DNA of 64,000 nt. Source: Flavobacterium kingsejongi (GTDB lineage: Bacteria > Bacteroidota > Bacteroidia > Flavobacteriales > Flavobacteriaceae). Shown here one piece after another: positions 7,925-17,258 of the stretch (position 1 is the stretch's first letter; every line of letters begins with the position of its first letter). The notes under the pieces are model-generated. The model made no database searches. It was not told the origin of the DNA and worked only from the letters and a program-made list of their open reading frames with translations. The position numbers and the translations under genes were made by a program. The DNA is taken from assembly GCF_003076475.1 (NCBI RefSeq), contig NZ_CP020919.1, forward strand, positions 3,906,001 to 3,970,000. Direction: 5' to 3'.

Positions 7925-10042
7925 ATGACAGATCAATTACACGCCACCTTAAAGGAGAATTTTGGGTTCGAAAAATTCAGGCCCAACCAGGAAGAAATTA
8001 TCAATTCGGTGCTTGCCGGTACCGATACCGTAGCCATTATGCCTACCGGAGGCGGAAAATCAATCTGTTTCCAGCTTCCTGCCCTCTTGCTTCCCGGGAT
8101 TACCATTGTGATCTCCCCGTTAATCGCCCTGATGAAAGACCAGGTAGACAGCCTGAAAGCCAATGGCATTAGTGCCTGTTTTATCAATAGCACCCAATCG
8201 GCCATTGAGCAGCAGCTACTTATCGAAGCATTGAGAAACCATACCATTAAACTGGTGTACCTTGCACCCGAAAGCCTTTCCTATCTTGATAAAGCTTTTA
8301 ACGACCTTACCGTGAGCCTAATCGCTATCGATGAAGCGCATTGTATTTCATCCTGGGGACATGATTTCAGGCCGGCCTATACCAACCTGAGTTATTTAAA
8401 AAACCGATTCCCCGCTACTCCGGTACTGGCACTTACCGCTACCGCAGATAAAGCCACCCGTGAGGATATCATCACACAGCTCAACCTGCAGCACCCTAAT
8501 AAATTCGTTGCCTCTTTTGACCGTAAGAATCTGAGCCTGGAAGTACGGCTTGCACAAAACAGGATCAAGCAGATTATCGAGTTCATCACCGAAAAACCTA
8601 CAGATTCCGGTATCATCTATTGCCTCAGTCGGAAATCTACGGAAGAAATAGCCGATAAGCTTCAAAAAGCCGGTATCAATGCAAAAGCCTACCATGCCGG
8701 GCTGAATTATGAAGAACGTTCCAGAACACAGGATCTTTTTATCAATGACCAGGTACAGATTATCTGTGCGACCATTGCCTTTGGGATGGGAATCGATAAA
8801 TCAAATGTGCGCTGGGTCATCCATTACAACCTGCCCAAGAATATCGAAGGCTATTATCAGGAGATCGGTCGTGCCGGACGGGACGGGCTTCCCTCCGAAA
8901 CCGTATTATTTCAAAGTTATGGCGATGTCATCCAGTTGCAGCAGTTTGCCAATGAATCGGCTAATGCTGAATTCCAGCTGGCTAAACTCGACCGTATGAA
9001 ACAATATGCCGATGCGCTAAGCTGCCGCCGGAAAATTCTGCTCAGTTATTTCGGGGAACTTATTTCCGAAGATTGTGGGAATTGTGATGTTTGCAAAAAT
9101 CCACCCGCTTTCTTTGATGGGACAGTGATCGCCCAGAAAGCACTTTCAGCCATAGTCCGTTTAAACCAAAATGAAAGCCTCGGAGTCATTGTAGATTTCC
9201 TGAGAGGTTCCAAAAACGCCCATATTTTTGACCATGGCTATCAAAATCTAAAAACCTATGGTATAGGTACTGAAATTTCATGGCAGGACTGGAACCAATA
9301 CCTGATCCAGCTTATCAATCTCGGCTATTGCGAAATCGCTTTTCACCAGAATAATAAAATTAAACTGACCGCTTTTGCAAAAAAAGTGCTGTTTGAAAAT
9401 CATACGGTACAATTGACCAAAGCCAATCAACCCATTACTGCGCCGAAACCCGAGAAACCTGCACGGCAAAAAGCGGCTGCTTCCTCCCTATTTGAAATGC
9501 TCCGTAAATTACGGCAGCAAATTGCAACCGAAGAAAAGGTCCCGGCTTATATTGTATTCAGTGATGCCGTACTCCGGAATATTGAAAATGAACGCCCGAT
9601 GTCAGATACCGAGTTTTTAGCTGTTGATGGTGTCGGAAAAGCTAAAATGGAAAAATATGGTGACGAATTCATTGCGCTGGTCCAACAATTTCAAAAAGAA
9701 AAGAAAACTAAAGCCCGAAAAACCGATACTTTCCTGGAGACTTTTGATTTCTATACCAAAGGAAATAGCCCGGAAGCTATTGCCGCAGCCCGCAAACTGA
9801 GCCTGACGACTATTATGTCGCATCTGGCAAAATTATACATGGATGGCAAAAACATCAATATGTTTGATTTCGTTTCCCGGGAAGAAGTGACCAAAATCCA
9901 GAGTGTGCAGTTGCAATTGGGATACCCTACAGGCCTGAAAGCCTACTTTGATCATTTTGAAGAAGCTATTTCTTACGAAAAGATCCGGTTAGCACTCGCT
10001 ATTATCGAAAAAGAACATTTAGATGCTGAAGCAATTCAGTAA
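7925..10042 (+). CDS. recQ: ATP-dependent DNA helicase RecQ
   Basis: 3'-5' superfamily 2 helicase for recombination and fork repair. Of 705 residues, the helicase core spans about 1-330: Walker A MPTGGGKSICFQLPA, DEAH box IDEAHCISSWGHDFRP, motif III ALTATADKA, and motif VI QEIGRAGRDGLPS. The RecQ-Ct zinc region follows with CRRKILLSYFGE and CGNCDVCKNPP (four Cys). A winged helix and an HRDC-like segment (YIVFSDAVLRNIENERP, near 545) come next, and a C-terminal helix-turn-helix-like tail ends the protein. The gene stands alone between two strong terminators. Confidence 0.96.
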   Translation: MTDQLHATLKENFGFEKFRPNQEEIINSVLAGTDTVAIMPTGGGKSICFQLPALLLPGITIVISPLIALMKDQVDSLKANGISACFINSTQSAIEQQLLIEALRNHTIKLVYLAPESLSYLDKAFNDLTVSLIAIDEAHCISSWGHDFRPAYTNLSYLKNRFPATPVLALTATADKATREDIITQLNLQHPNKFVASFDRKNLSLEVRLAQNRIKQIIEFITEKPTDSGIIYCLSRKSTEEIADKLQKAGINAKAYHAGLNYEERSRTQDLFINDQVQIICATIAFGMGIDKSNVRWVIHYNLPKNIEGYYQEIGRAGRDGLPSETVLFQSYGDVIQLQQFANESANAEFQLAKLDRMKQYADALSCRRKILLSYFGELISEDCGNCDVCKNPPAFFDGTVIAQKALSAIVRLNQNESLGVIVDFLRGSKNAHIFDHGYQNLKTYGIGTEISWQDWNQYLIQLINLGYCEIAFHQNNKIKLTAFAKKVLFENHTVQLTKANQPITAPKPEKPARQKAAASSLFEMLRKLRQQIATEEKVPAYIVFSDAVLRNIENERPMSDTEFLAVDGVGKAKMEKYGDEFIALVQQFQKEKKTKARKTDTFLETFDFYTKGNSPEAIAAARKLSLTTIMSHLAKLYMDGKNINMFDFVSREEVTKIQSVQLQLGYPTGLKAYFDHFEEAISYEKIRLALAIIEKEHLDAEAIQ

Positions 10043-10062
10043 ATCTATAATCCTACATAACA

Positions 10063-10099
10063 AAAACCCGGAAAGCCTGCAATAGGCTTTCCGGGTTTT
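10063..10099. terminator. Bidirectional terminator between recQ and dinB-like gene
   Basis: 16-bp perfect stem (AAAACCCGGAAAGCCT and complement) with loop GCAAT, flanked by A and T runs, between convergent genes. Confidence 0.92.
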
Positions 10100-10119
10100 A
10101 TATGCTAAACAATACTGTC

Positions 10120-10659
10120 CTATGCTTCGTGTACATATTCTTCCGTCAGGTAACGCTCACGGAAGATTTTTTCGTGGTGTTTCTGATGCCCGATAATCAT
10201 AAAACCTAATGCACCTACGGTTATGGCATTTTCAGAAGCAATTCCCTTACGTTCCAGGAGTTCTTCCGAAAAAGTCTTATACAGTGCAATAGTGGATTGA
10301 CGTACCAATGCCATTTCCGTCAGCATGTCTTTCAGGTGCCTCGCATTCGCGTTTGTATTTTCGGCATATGAACTTTCATCGAATCCTGGCAACTGCGTTT
10401 GATCGTTTCTGGAAAAACATAATGCCCGGTAAGCAAAAATGCGTTCCGTATCGATCAGGTGCTGGATAATATCTTTAATAGTCCATTTTCCGGGAGCATA
10501 ACGGTAATCGTGTTTGTCCATTGGAATATCCTGCACAAAACGGATAAAATCATGAACGGATATTTCCAGTTCCTCCACTAAGTCCCCATCATTCAGAAGG
10601 CTTACATAGTTGGCATAATACGGCGCATAATCAGTACTTTTTAATTGACTTGTTCTCAT
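10120..10659 (-). CDS. DinB family protein
   Basis: 179-residue four-helix-bundle protein of the DinB/YfiT metalloenzyme superfamily. The three putative metal-ligand histidines are visible: IKDIIQHLIDTE near residue 69 and IIGHQKHHEKIFRERY near 160. Members include thiol transferases and proteins of unknown activity, so no substrate is proposed. Its start lies 20 bp downstream of the ppc stop on the same strand, so it is probably expressed with ppc; whether they share a function is not evident. Confidence 0.8.
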   Translation of the reverse strand: MRTSQLKSTDYAPYYANYVSLLNDGDLVEELEISVHDFIRFVQDIPMDKHDYRYAPGKWTIKDIIQHLIDTERIFAYRALCFSRNDQTQLPGFDESSYAENTNANARHLKDMLTEMALVRQSTIALYKTFSEELLERKGIASENAITVGALGFMIIGHQKHHEKIFRERYLTEEYVHEA

Positions 10660-10679
10660 ATGTTTTAGTTGTATTGTAT

Positions 10680-13265
10680 TTAAGCGGAATTCCTGCTGGC
10701 ATTGATGTTTCCAAATAAGGAGCGTGTTACGATTTTCTCATAAACAGCGATCATTGCTTCATCCTGATTTTCCTCTTCGTTAAGTTCACTAATTTTCAGT
10801 AATGCATATTGCTGGATAGTCAATAGTGGCAGTACGATATTTTCCCTCACTTTAATTGAGGCTTTACTGTCCGGATAATTTTCCATCAGCGTTTCAAAGC
10901 CTGCAAGTTTAAGCAAAAGCCGTTCGGTTTCCAAATATTCGGTGTGAATAATCTGCCAGAATTCCCCAAACTCCGGATCGTCTTTCATGTACGCTGTCAA
11001 TGCAAAAAAGGATTTAGCAAGGGACATCATACTATTTTCGATCAGGGTCTTAAAAAACATGGAGTTATTGTATAAATCCTGGACTTTATCCCATTCCTGG
11101 CTGTCTTCAAATGATTTTAGTGCACCACCCAGTCCAAAGAATCCAGGAACATTTTGTTTCAGCTGGCTCCAGGCTCCTACAAAAGGAATCGCCCTCAGGT
11201 CATTAAAATCAAGCGTTGCCGATTTACTCCTTTTGGCAGGGCGGCTACCGATATTGGCCATGGAATAATATTTTAAAGCACTTCTACGCTCCAAATACGG
11301 AATGAACTTAGGATGTTTTTTAAAAGCCAGGTATTCATCATAGGCATATTTTGCGAGCCTGTCCATGGTCTCCACCTCACTGGTAGAAAGCATATTTTCA
11401 CCTTTGCTGAAAATCTCATTGGAGATTCCGGCACTTAAGAGATTCTCAAGATTGTAACGGCAGGTATCGCGGGTACCAAAATTGGAACTTATCGTCTGTC
11501 CCTGGATAGTAATCTGGATTTCTTCATTTTCGATATTAGGTCCCAGTGAAGCATAGAATTTATGGGTTTTACCGCCACCACGTGCCGGTGGGCCACCACG
11601 GCCATCAAAGAATATGACTTTGATGCCATATTTGCGTGACATGGCCGTCAGGGATTCCTTAGCCTGGTAAATTCCCCAGTTAGCCATCAGGTAGCCTCCG
11701 TCTTTGGTTCCGTCAGAAAAACCAAGCATGATGGTTTGCTTCATGCCCCTTCGAGCCAAATGTTCCATATACGATTCATTCTGGTACAACTGCTCCATTA
11801 CCGTATCAGCAACATGAAGGTCTTCCACGGTTTCAAATAAAGGAATAATATCTACTGTCGGCTGTTCCCATCCGGTCAGTTGAAACAACGCTAAGGTTTC
11901 ATAGACATTATGGGCATTTTCATTATTACTGATGATATAACGGTTAGCGCCCAGTTCCCCATTCTCCTGCTGTATTGTTTTAATTGCCGCTACAGATTCC
12001 AAAGTTGATTTTGTCATCTCATCCGTAAACCAGTCTGCCTGTATGTTTCCTTTTGCTGCAGCCAAAACTTTCAGTCGTGCTACTTCCTCCAGTTCAAAAT
12101 AATTATCCGGAAAAATAGACAGGTTCCTTTTTTGTGTTTCTGCAACAATATTTTTGAAAACGCCATCGTGGATTTTACTATTCTGGCGAATATCGAGTGT
12201 GGCAAAATAGAATCCGAAAACATCCACCTTATTAATAAGGTCATTGATGTCGTCGATATATAGGGATTGCTTCTCATTGATCAGCAACACCCGTATCTCT
12301 TTTAATTTCGCTTTAAACTCTGCTACGGTAATGAATATCTCACCATCAGAATAGAATACCGAACGGTAAAGCTTTTGTTCAACATCCAATACTATAGCAT
12401 CTATTTTTGAGAATGTTAGCTTTCGTTTTAAAGCACGGATATCTTTGTAATAACACTTTAATATGGAGGATCTCAGCCGTGCTGCCACTTTGAGAGTAAT
12501 ATCAGTTGTAACGAAAGGATTTCCATCCCGATCGCCTCCAGGCCAGAATCCCAGGTTGACAATTGCATTGTCTTTCAGTTCTCCGCCCAAGATATTCTTT
12601 TGAAAATATTGAAGGATTTCCCCAATGGAATAATAGAATACATTTTCCAGGTACCAGGTCAGGCTAACTGCTTCGTCAAAAGGTGTCGGCTTTTCTTTTT
12701 TGATAAAAGGTGTTTTTCCCAGCTGCGCTAAAAGCTGCCGAATACTGTTCAGGTCATTTTGTTTTATCGCTGCAGTAAGATCGGTAATGATCCCCAATAC
12801 AGACCCGGGATAGAATTGTGTCGGGTGTGCGGTAAGGACCGTACGGATCTTAAAATCATCCAGCACTTCCCGCAGTTTACCCATCTTATTGTTGGATTCC
12901 GCTTTCTCCTTAATATTACGCAGGGAACCTGTTCCTTCAAGATTATGGACAACGGCAAATGAAGCATCCTCAATGGCGTCAAAAAGGACGACCTGCCGCT
13001 CTACATACTGTATAAAGCGAAACATTATATCAATCTTCTGCTGTTCGCTGGCATTTTCCAGGTAACGTTCGGAAAAACCGTTTACAATATCTTTGGGAGA
13101 ATCTCCTTTTTTAAAGCCGGCTTCACAGCATTCGGAAAAAAGGGGAAGAAGGGCACCTGTATTATCAATAGAATCAAAAGGAAGTGTGATAAAAATACTA
13201 TTGAAAAGCTGGTATTTTAAAAGAACGTTATTATTAAAACGTTCCATTTTCGTGGGGGTATACAT
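10680..13265 (-). CDS. ppc: Phosphoenolpyruvate carboxylase
   Basis: Anaplerotic enzyme that carboxylates PEP to oxaloacetate. The 861 residues contain TVLTAHPTQFYPGS near 142 (catalytic His region), FWPGGDRDGNPFVT near 241, TIMLGFSDGTKDGGYLMANW near 510 and FFDGRGGPPARGGG near 551. The second and fourth differ from the classical forms (TAHPTEAxRR and HGRGGxxGRGGGP), which places it in a divergent Bacteroidota-type clade, but the key His, Arg and Lys remain. The alternative start MERFNNN is six codons in. The dinB-like gene follows at 20 bp. Confidence 0.93.
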   Translation of the reverse strand: MYTPTKMERFNNNVLLKYQLFNSIFITLPFDSIDNTGALLPLFSECCEAGFKKGDSPKDIVNGFSERYLENASEQQKIDIMFRFIQYVERQVVLFDAIEDASFAVVHNLEGTGSLRNIKEKAESNNKMGKLREVLDDFKIRTVLTAHPTQFYPGSVLGIITDLTAAIKQNDLNSIRQLLAQLGKTPFIKKEKPTPFDEAVSLTWYLENVFYYSIGEILQYFQKNILGGELKDNAIVNLGFWPGGDRDGNPFVTTDITLKVAARLRSSILKCYYKDIRALKRKLTFSKIDAIVLDVEQKLYRSVFYSDGEIFITVAEFKAKLKEIRVLLINEKQSLYIDDINDLINKVDVFGFYFATLDIRQNSKIHDGVFKNIVAETQKRNLSIFPDNYFELEEVARLKVLAAAKGNIQADWFTDEMTKSTLESVAAIKTIQQENGELGANRYIISNNENAHNVYETLALFQLTGWEQPTVDIIPLFETVEDLHVADTVMEQLYQNESYMEHLARRGMKQTIMLGFSDGTKDGGYLMANWGIYQAKESLTAMSRKYGIKVIFFDGRGGPPARGGGKTHKFYASLGPNIENEEIQITIQGQTISSNFGTRDTCRYNLENLLSAGISNEIFSKGENMLSTSEVETMDRLAKYAYDEYLAFKKHPKFIPYLERRSALKYYSMANIGSRPAKRSKSATLDFNDLRAIPFVGAWSQLKQNVPGFFGLGGALKSFEDSQEWDKVQDLYNNSMFFKTLIENSMMSLAKSFFALTAYMKDDPEFGEFWQIIHTEYLETERLLLKLAGFETLMENYPDSKASIKVRENIVLPLLTIQQYALLKISELNEEENQDEAMIAVYEKIVTRSLFGNINASRNSA

Positions 13266-13291
13266 CGGCTTAAAATTTTTATTAAATTAAT

Positions 13292-13320
13292 AAAAAAACC
13301 TCAGATAACAGTATCTGAGG
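13292..13320 (-). terminator. Intrinsic terminator downstream of the Lrp-type gene
   Basis: 9-bp perfect stem CCTCAGATA/TATCTGAGG, loop ACAG. The U-tract (seven As on the plus strand at 13292-13298) serves minus-strand transcription coming from the gene at 13464, after a 140-base 3' untranslated stretch. Confidence 0.85.
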
Positions 13321-13463
13321 TCTTAAATAAATTTTAAACTTTGTATGTAAATTCGTAATATCTCCCTGTCATACCGTCGCATTACGACAATCTAAAAGAG
13401 GCAATGCCGAAAAAGCACTGCATCATATTACGCTATAGAGTACCCAGTAAAAAGCGTGGTGAA

Positions 13464-13943
13464 TTACATGTTTTTGAAGATGGTATGCATCAGACGTTTT
13501 TTGTCATTGATGCTTTCTTCAAGTGAAATCATAGTTTCAGTTCTGTAAACTCCTTCGATATCATCGATCATGAAAATTACTTCTTTGGCATGTTTAGTAT
13601 CCATAGCTCGGATTTTGCAATAGATATTGAACTTTCCAGTAGTAACGTGTGCTACAGTTACAAATGGGATATCATTAATACGCTCTAAAACAAATTTTGT
13701 TTGTGAGGTATTGTGCAGGAATACTCCAATATAGGCAATAAAAGAATACCCTAATTTTTCATAGTCCAATGTTAGTGATGACCCTGTGATAATACCAGCA
13801 TCCTCCATTTTTTTCACTCTCACATGTACAGTACCGGCAGAAATTAATAATTTCTTGGCGATATCTGTAAATGGAACCCTTGTGTTATCGATCAACATAT
13901 CCAAAATCTGATGATCTACCTCATCTAAACGAAACTTACTCAT
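13464..13943 (-). CDS. Lrp/AsnC family transcriptional regulator
   Basis: Feast/famine-type regulator of 159 residues. An N-terminal winged helix-turn-helix (LDEVDHQILDMLIDNTRVPF and AGTVHVRVKKMEDAGII) is followed by a RAM/ligand-binding domain with GVFLHNTSQTKFVLERI and TGKFNIYCKIRAMDTKHAKE. Such proteins assemble as octamers and respond to amino acids. A nearby amino-acid gene target is not obvious. The 140-base 3' region down to the terminator holds no ORF that I can support. Confidence 0.92.
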   Translation of the reverse strand: MSKFRLDEVDHQILDMLIDNTRVPFTDIAKKLLISAGTVHVRVKKMEDAGIITGSSLTLDYEKLGYSFIAYIGVFLHNTSQTKFVLERINDIPFVTVAHVTTGKFNIYCKIRAMDTKHAKEVIFMIDDIEGVYRTETMISLEESINDKKRLMHTIFKNM

Positions 13944-14023
13944 AGTGTGTATTCAGTATTAAAAAATTTTACTATTATTCTACAGCAAAAAAACTAAAAA
14001 AAATCAGATTTTAGAGCAAATCA

Positions 14024-15172
14024 TTAAATATTTGGCATTCCGTTAACAATTTTAACCTTATTTCCCAAATAAAAGTCAGCTTTTTGACCTATTTCAGGAA
14101 TCGGGTGGCTATTGTCAGCATAAATAGCCTCTTTTGCATCGAATTCAAAATGTCCGTAAAAACCTTCTAAATTTCCAATTTCTTTAATATGAGCCTCAAA
14201 AATTATATTATTCTCAATTAGCTTCTCTGTATATTGAATTGCAAAATTCGTAATTATTTCTTTATTATCATACTTAATTTTGATATTTTTATACATCATA
14301 TCAAAAAATACACAATTATTTTGTGGTATAAGGAAATAATCGTGCAGATTTTTAGCAACTAAAACGTTTTCGTAAATACATTCAATTCCTGCTAATAATG
14401 AAATTAAAATAAATTTCCTGGTAACATCACGCTGGTAATCTTCCTGAAAATGACCGGCTTCAAAAAGTACTGTTGGTACATTCAGGTGCTGAAATGTATC
14501 TCCAATACAGTTGATATTAAAAGAATCATCAAATCGTCCTATTTGTCCGGGAATAAAGTGCTGTAACACCTCATTCATCGCTACAATAAGCTGTATAGCC
14601 GCCTCACGTGTTGGATTGATTTCGCGTGCATCATTATAGGAAGGCGCTAAAAAGGATACTGTAGCTGGTTTACCGGTAGTATCTACGCCAAAAATGGTCC
14701 GTTGATCGTGGAGGTTAAAGCAATAATCCGGCATAAAACCTTCAAATACCGCACGCAATACCCTGCTCTCCGGCTGTGTCAGATCCTGTGAGTCCCGATT
14801 AAGATCTACCGCATTAGCATTAGCCCGAGTATATAAGGAAGCACCATCCGGATTTAGCATTGGTATAATAAGGACCGTAACCGCATCCAAAATTGGTTTC
14901 GCCTCGTCACTCTCCAGAAAAAGCATTAGGTCAAAAACAGCTTTGGTTGTCGTTGCTTCATTGCCATGCATCTGCGACCACATCAATATTTTCGTTTTAC
15001 CGGTTCCGATCCGGTACTCATAAATTGGTTTTTCGAGGACCGAATGCCCGATTATTTTTACATGCGGTTTCCGATGCGGTTCCTGTAATAAGGGTTCAAT
15101 ATGGTCTAAAGTAATATAGCGTCCTGATAGGGATGCTACAGTATACTGTTGGGCTAATTTTTCGAAATTCAT
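14024..15172 (-). CDS. M14 family zinc carboxypeptidase
   Basis: 382-residue metallopeptidase. The zinc motif MHGNE (His, Glu) is near residue 69, the third ligand His is in YCFNLHDQRTIFG near 157, and NRDSQD supplies a family-typical segment. LFEAGHFQEDY near 239 is in the expected position for the catalytic Glu region. There is no signal peptide, so it is probably cytoplasmic, acting on peptides or on a cell-wall peptide. The C-terminal 100 residues are a separate beta-rich domain. It is divergent from an XRE regulator; a perfect palindrome overlaps its promoter. Confidence 0.85.
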   Translation of the reverse strand: MNFEKLAQQYTVASLSGRYITLDHIEPLLQEPHRKPHVKIIGHSVLEKPIYEYRIGTGKTKILMWSQMHGNEATTTKAVFDLMLFLESDEAKPILDAVTVLIIPMLNPDGASLYTRANANAVDLNRDSQDLTQPESRVLRAVFEGFMPDYCFNLHDQRTIFGVDTTGKPATVSFLAPSYNDAREINPTREAAIQLIVAMNEVLQHFIPGQIGRFDDSFNINCIGDTFQHLNVPTVLFEAGHFQEDYQRDVTRKFILISLLAGIECIYENVLVAKNLHDYFLIPQNNCVFFDMMYKNIKIKYDNKEIITNFAIQYTEKLIENNIIFEAHIKEIGNLEGFYGHFEFDAKEAIYADNSHPIPEIGQKADFYLGNKVKIVNGMPNI

Positions 15173-15190
15173 GGCTTTATTTTAGATTTA

Positions 15191-15224
15191 CAAAAGTAAA
15201 CATCTTATTTTTTACAATTGTAAA
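15191..15224 (-). promoter_or_regulatory. Promoter with overlapping 14-bp palindrome for the M14 peptidase
   Basis: On the minus strand TACTTTTG (TAnnTTTG) occupies 15198-15191, with TTG about 16 bases upstream inside the perfect palindrome TTTACAATTGTAAA at 15211-15224. A regulator bound there would cover the -33 element. Confidence 0.5.
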
Positions 15225-15349
15225 CAATACAATTTGATGGTTAGTTTAATATTGTAACCACTTATATTTTCACCTTACCATGCTTTAACAGCACTGTTAT
15301 GTATATTTAATTACAAAACAAATATAACCTAACATTCAATCAGTTAACA

Positions 15350-15383
15350 TTGCTTATTTAATCCTTCACTTATAGTATATTTG
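15350..15383 (+). promoter_or_regulatory. Bacteroidota-type promoter for the XRE regulator
   Basis: TTG at 15350-15352 and TATATTTG at 15376-15383, spacer 23. A second -7-like box, TACATTTG, lies at 15425-15432 without a well placed -33 element. Confidence 0.4.
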
Positions 15384-15463
15384 CAAATAAATGCTAATAT
15401 CCACGGTATATCATTCTGTTTTGTTACATTTGTAATCAACAGCATTCCAATAAACATGTTACA

Positions 15464-15928
15464 ATGGTAAACACAGAAGACTTTATAAAAAGGCTGGAAA
15501 AGATATTGGATTATTATGCGCTCAATGCTTCTGCCTTTGCCGAGAAAATTGATGTGCAGCGCTCCAGTCTCTCCCATCTCCTATCCGGAAGAAACAAACC
15601 CAGCCTCGACCTGATCCTAAAAATTACCGATGAATTTCCAGAGGTCAATTTGTACTGGCTGCTAAAAGGCAAAGGGCAATTTCCTGGGTCCAGTGATGAT
15701 GGGGTACCAATGGCCGAACCAAAAATCAAGGCTCCGGCTCCGGAAAAAATCACGGCCAGTACCCAGCCTGATTTATGGGATGCCGTCGAAACCACTGCAC
15801 CGATACTTCCAAAAACAGAAACACGCCCCCTTCCCCTTCCGGATAGTACCACAGAAAAAGCCATTGAGCAGATTGTAATATTTTACCGTGACGGTACGTT
15901 CCGGCACTACAATCCCAACAAGGCATAA
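15464..15928 (+). CDS. XRE-type helix-turn-helix transcriptional regulator
   Basis: 154 residues: an N-terminal Cro/CI-type helix-turn-helix (FIKRLEKILDYYALNASAFA; VQRSSLSHLLSGRNKPSLDL) with the flavobacterial continuation VNLYWLLKGKGQFPG, then a Pro/Glu-rich linker of about 50 residues and a short conserved tail (EQIVIFYRDGTFRHYNPNK). Members of this type are widespread single-gene regulators with unknown ligands. It is divergent from the M14 peptidase gene and could control it through the palindrome at 15211-15224, which is inference only. Confidence 0.85.
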   Translation: MVNTEDFIKRLEKILDYYALNASAFAEKIDVQRSSLSHLLSGRNKPSLDLILKITDEFPEVNLYWLLKGKGQFPGSSDDGVPMAEPKIKAPAPEKITASTQPDLWDAVETTAPILPKTETRPLPLPDSTTEKAIEQIVIFYRDGTFRHYNPNKA

Positions 15929-15954
15929 AAAAACCTGCTCCAAACGGAACAGGT
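15926..15954. terminator. Terminator between convergent genes
   Basis: ACCTGCTCC/GGAACAGGT stem with one mismatch and AAAC loop at 15933-15954. The A-run on its left serves the minus-strand acyltransferase gene. Confidence 0.7.
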
Positions 15955-15979
15955 ATTATAGTATAACGGATGTCGGTGA

Positions 15980-16531
15980 TTAGTCGACGTCGAAATTATA
16001 TTGAGGATTCTTGCCCGAAACTCCTTTGTAATGTTGCCGGATGATTTTCAGGTCGGCAGTGATGTCACCTGTCGGATAAAAGGGTGCTCCGATCTTTACT
16101 TCTTTTTTACCGTAGTCAAATGCGACCGGGATAATAGGCACGTTGGCTTTGATCGCGATATAATAAAATCCCGTCTTCCACTCCGTTACTTTCTTACGGG
16201 TACCTTCGGGAGCTATGGCCAGGCGGAATACCGGCTCTCTTTTAATCACTTCTGCTATCGCTTCTACTTTGTTCTGCCCTTTTGTACGGTCTAAGGGTGC
16301 GCCACCCATCCATTTCAGGTACGGGCCAAAGGGGAAACGAAAAAGCTCTTTCTTGGCGACATAGTTCATTTTTATTCCCATACTGCCCCGGGTCAGGACG
16401 CCGATAAAGAAATCCCACCAGCTGGTATGTGGCACCACAATCATGATGCATTTTTTAAGTTCCCTGTCAATTGTGCCGTTAATTTTCCAGCCGAGTAGCC
16501 TCAGGAAAATCCATCGGTATATTTTTTGCAT
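15980..16531 (-). CDS. 1-acyl-sn-glycerol-3-phosphate acyltransferase-like protein
   Basis: PlsC-superfamily acyltransferase of 183 residues. The catalytic H(X)4D motif appears as PHTSWWDFF near residue 35, and the phosphate-binding motif as IAPEGTRKK near 109. It is shorter than true PlsC (about 240) and has a hydrophobic N-terminus (WIFLRLLGWKI), consistent with membrane association. It may act on lysophospholipid or on another lipid acceptor such as ornithine lipid. It overlaps no neighbour and is divergent from the methyltransferase gene. Confidence 0.85.
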   Translation of the reverse strand: MQKIYRWIFLRLLGWKINGTIDRELKKCIMIVVPHTSWWDFFIGVLTRGSMGIKMNYVAKKELFRFPFGPYLKWMGGAPLDRTKGQNKVEAIAEVIKREPVFRLAIAPEGTRKKVTEWKTGFYYIAIKANVPIIPVAFDYGKKEVKIGAPFYPTGDITADLKIIRQHYKGVSGKNPQYNFDVD

Positions 16532-16545
16532 CTTTTGATTTTATA

Positions 16546-16579
16546 TTGCGGTAAAAATAATATTATTCTTTTATTTTTG
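16546..16579 (+). promoter_or_regulatory. Candidate promoter for the spermidine-synthase-like gene
   Basis: TTG at 16546-16548 and TATTTTTG at 16572-16579, spacer 23. The start codon at 16592 is only 13 bases after the -7 box, so the message would be nearly leaderless. Confidence 0.4.
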
Positions 16580-16591
16580 AGAAAAAATTAC

Positions 16592-17254
16592 ATGCTCAAA
16601 CGCTTCTTCAGTTACTTTATTCCGGTGATGGTCTACCAGAAGAAATCGGAGATCAATAAAAATCTCGAAGTGACCTGGAATAACGGACAACTGGTCCTCG
16701 ACTCCAAAAACACCAATTACTCGTACGGGAGCCTGCAGCGTATTTTACGCAAAGGATTGCAGTATATCGGATTTGAGCGTATCCGGAATTTTGAACAGAT
16801 TCTCGTATTGGGTGTGGCTGGCGGCAGCGTGATCAAAACACTGGCCGAAGAAATAAAATGCAAAGGGCATATCACAGGCGTTGAGATTGATCCAGCCGTG
16901 ATTGCGATTGCCAATGAGTATTTTGGACTGGACCGGATTCCGAATGTGGAAATCATCATTGACGATGCTTTTGAGTTTATCCTGAAAACCAAAAACCGCT
17001 ACGACCTCATCATCATTGATATTTTCCAGGACCTGACGATGCCGAATTTCCTCTTTGAGGAGTTTTTCATCCACCGCATCAATTACCTGTTGCGCAAAGA
17101 GGGGTTTATCTTATTCAACACGATGACGCTAACCCCGGAGCATACACAACGGAACCTCGACTACCGTTCGAAGTTTGACAGCGATTATTCCGTGCGGATG
17201 TATCCCAAAGTGGAAGACCACAATGAGCTGTACACTATTAAAAAATTACGGTAA
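16592..17254 (+). CDS. Spermidine synthase-like methyltransferase-fold protein
   Basis: 220 residues from the ATG at 16592; a longer reading from 16526 would run back into the acyltransferase gene and the promoter. The Rossmann core is clear: ILVLGVAGGSVIKTL (SAM or decarboxy-SAM binding), TGVEIDPAVIAIANEYFG, IIDDAFEFI and LIIIDIFQD. This is the layout of spermidine synthase-like proteins. The aminopropyl-transfer residues cannot be judged by eye, so the donor may be SAM or decarboxylated SAM. The gene converges on kdsB with a 4-bp gap. Confidence 0.8.
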   Translation: MLKRFFSYFIPVMVYQKKSEINKNLEVTWNNGQLVLDSKNTNYSYGSLQRILRKGLQYIGFERIRNFEQILVLGVAGGSVIKTLAEEIKCKGHITGVEIDPAVIAIANEYFGLDRIPNVEIIIDDAFEFILKTKNRYDLIIIDIFQDLTMPNFLFEEFFIHRINYLLRKEGFILFNTMTLTPEHTQRNLDYRSKFDSDYSVRMYPKVEDHNELYTIKKLR

Positions 17255-17258
17255 GCGT

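Noticed and set aside
13321..13463. Small RNA in the 3' region of the Lrp-type gene
   Set aside because: A terminator is present but no independent promoter was evident; most simply a long 3' untranslated region.
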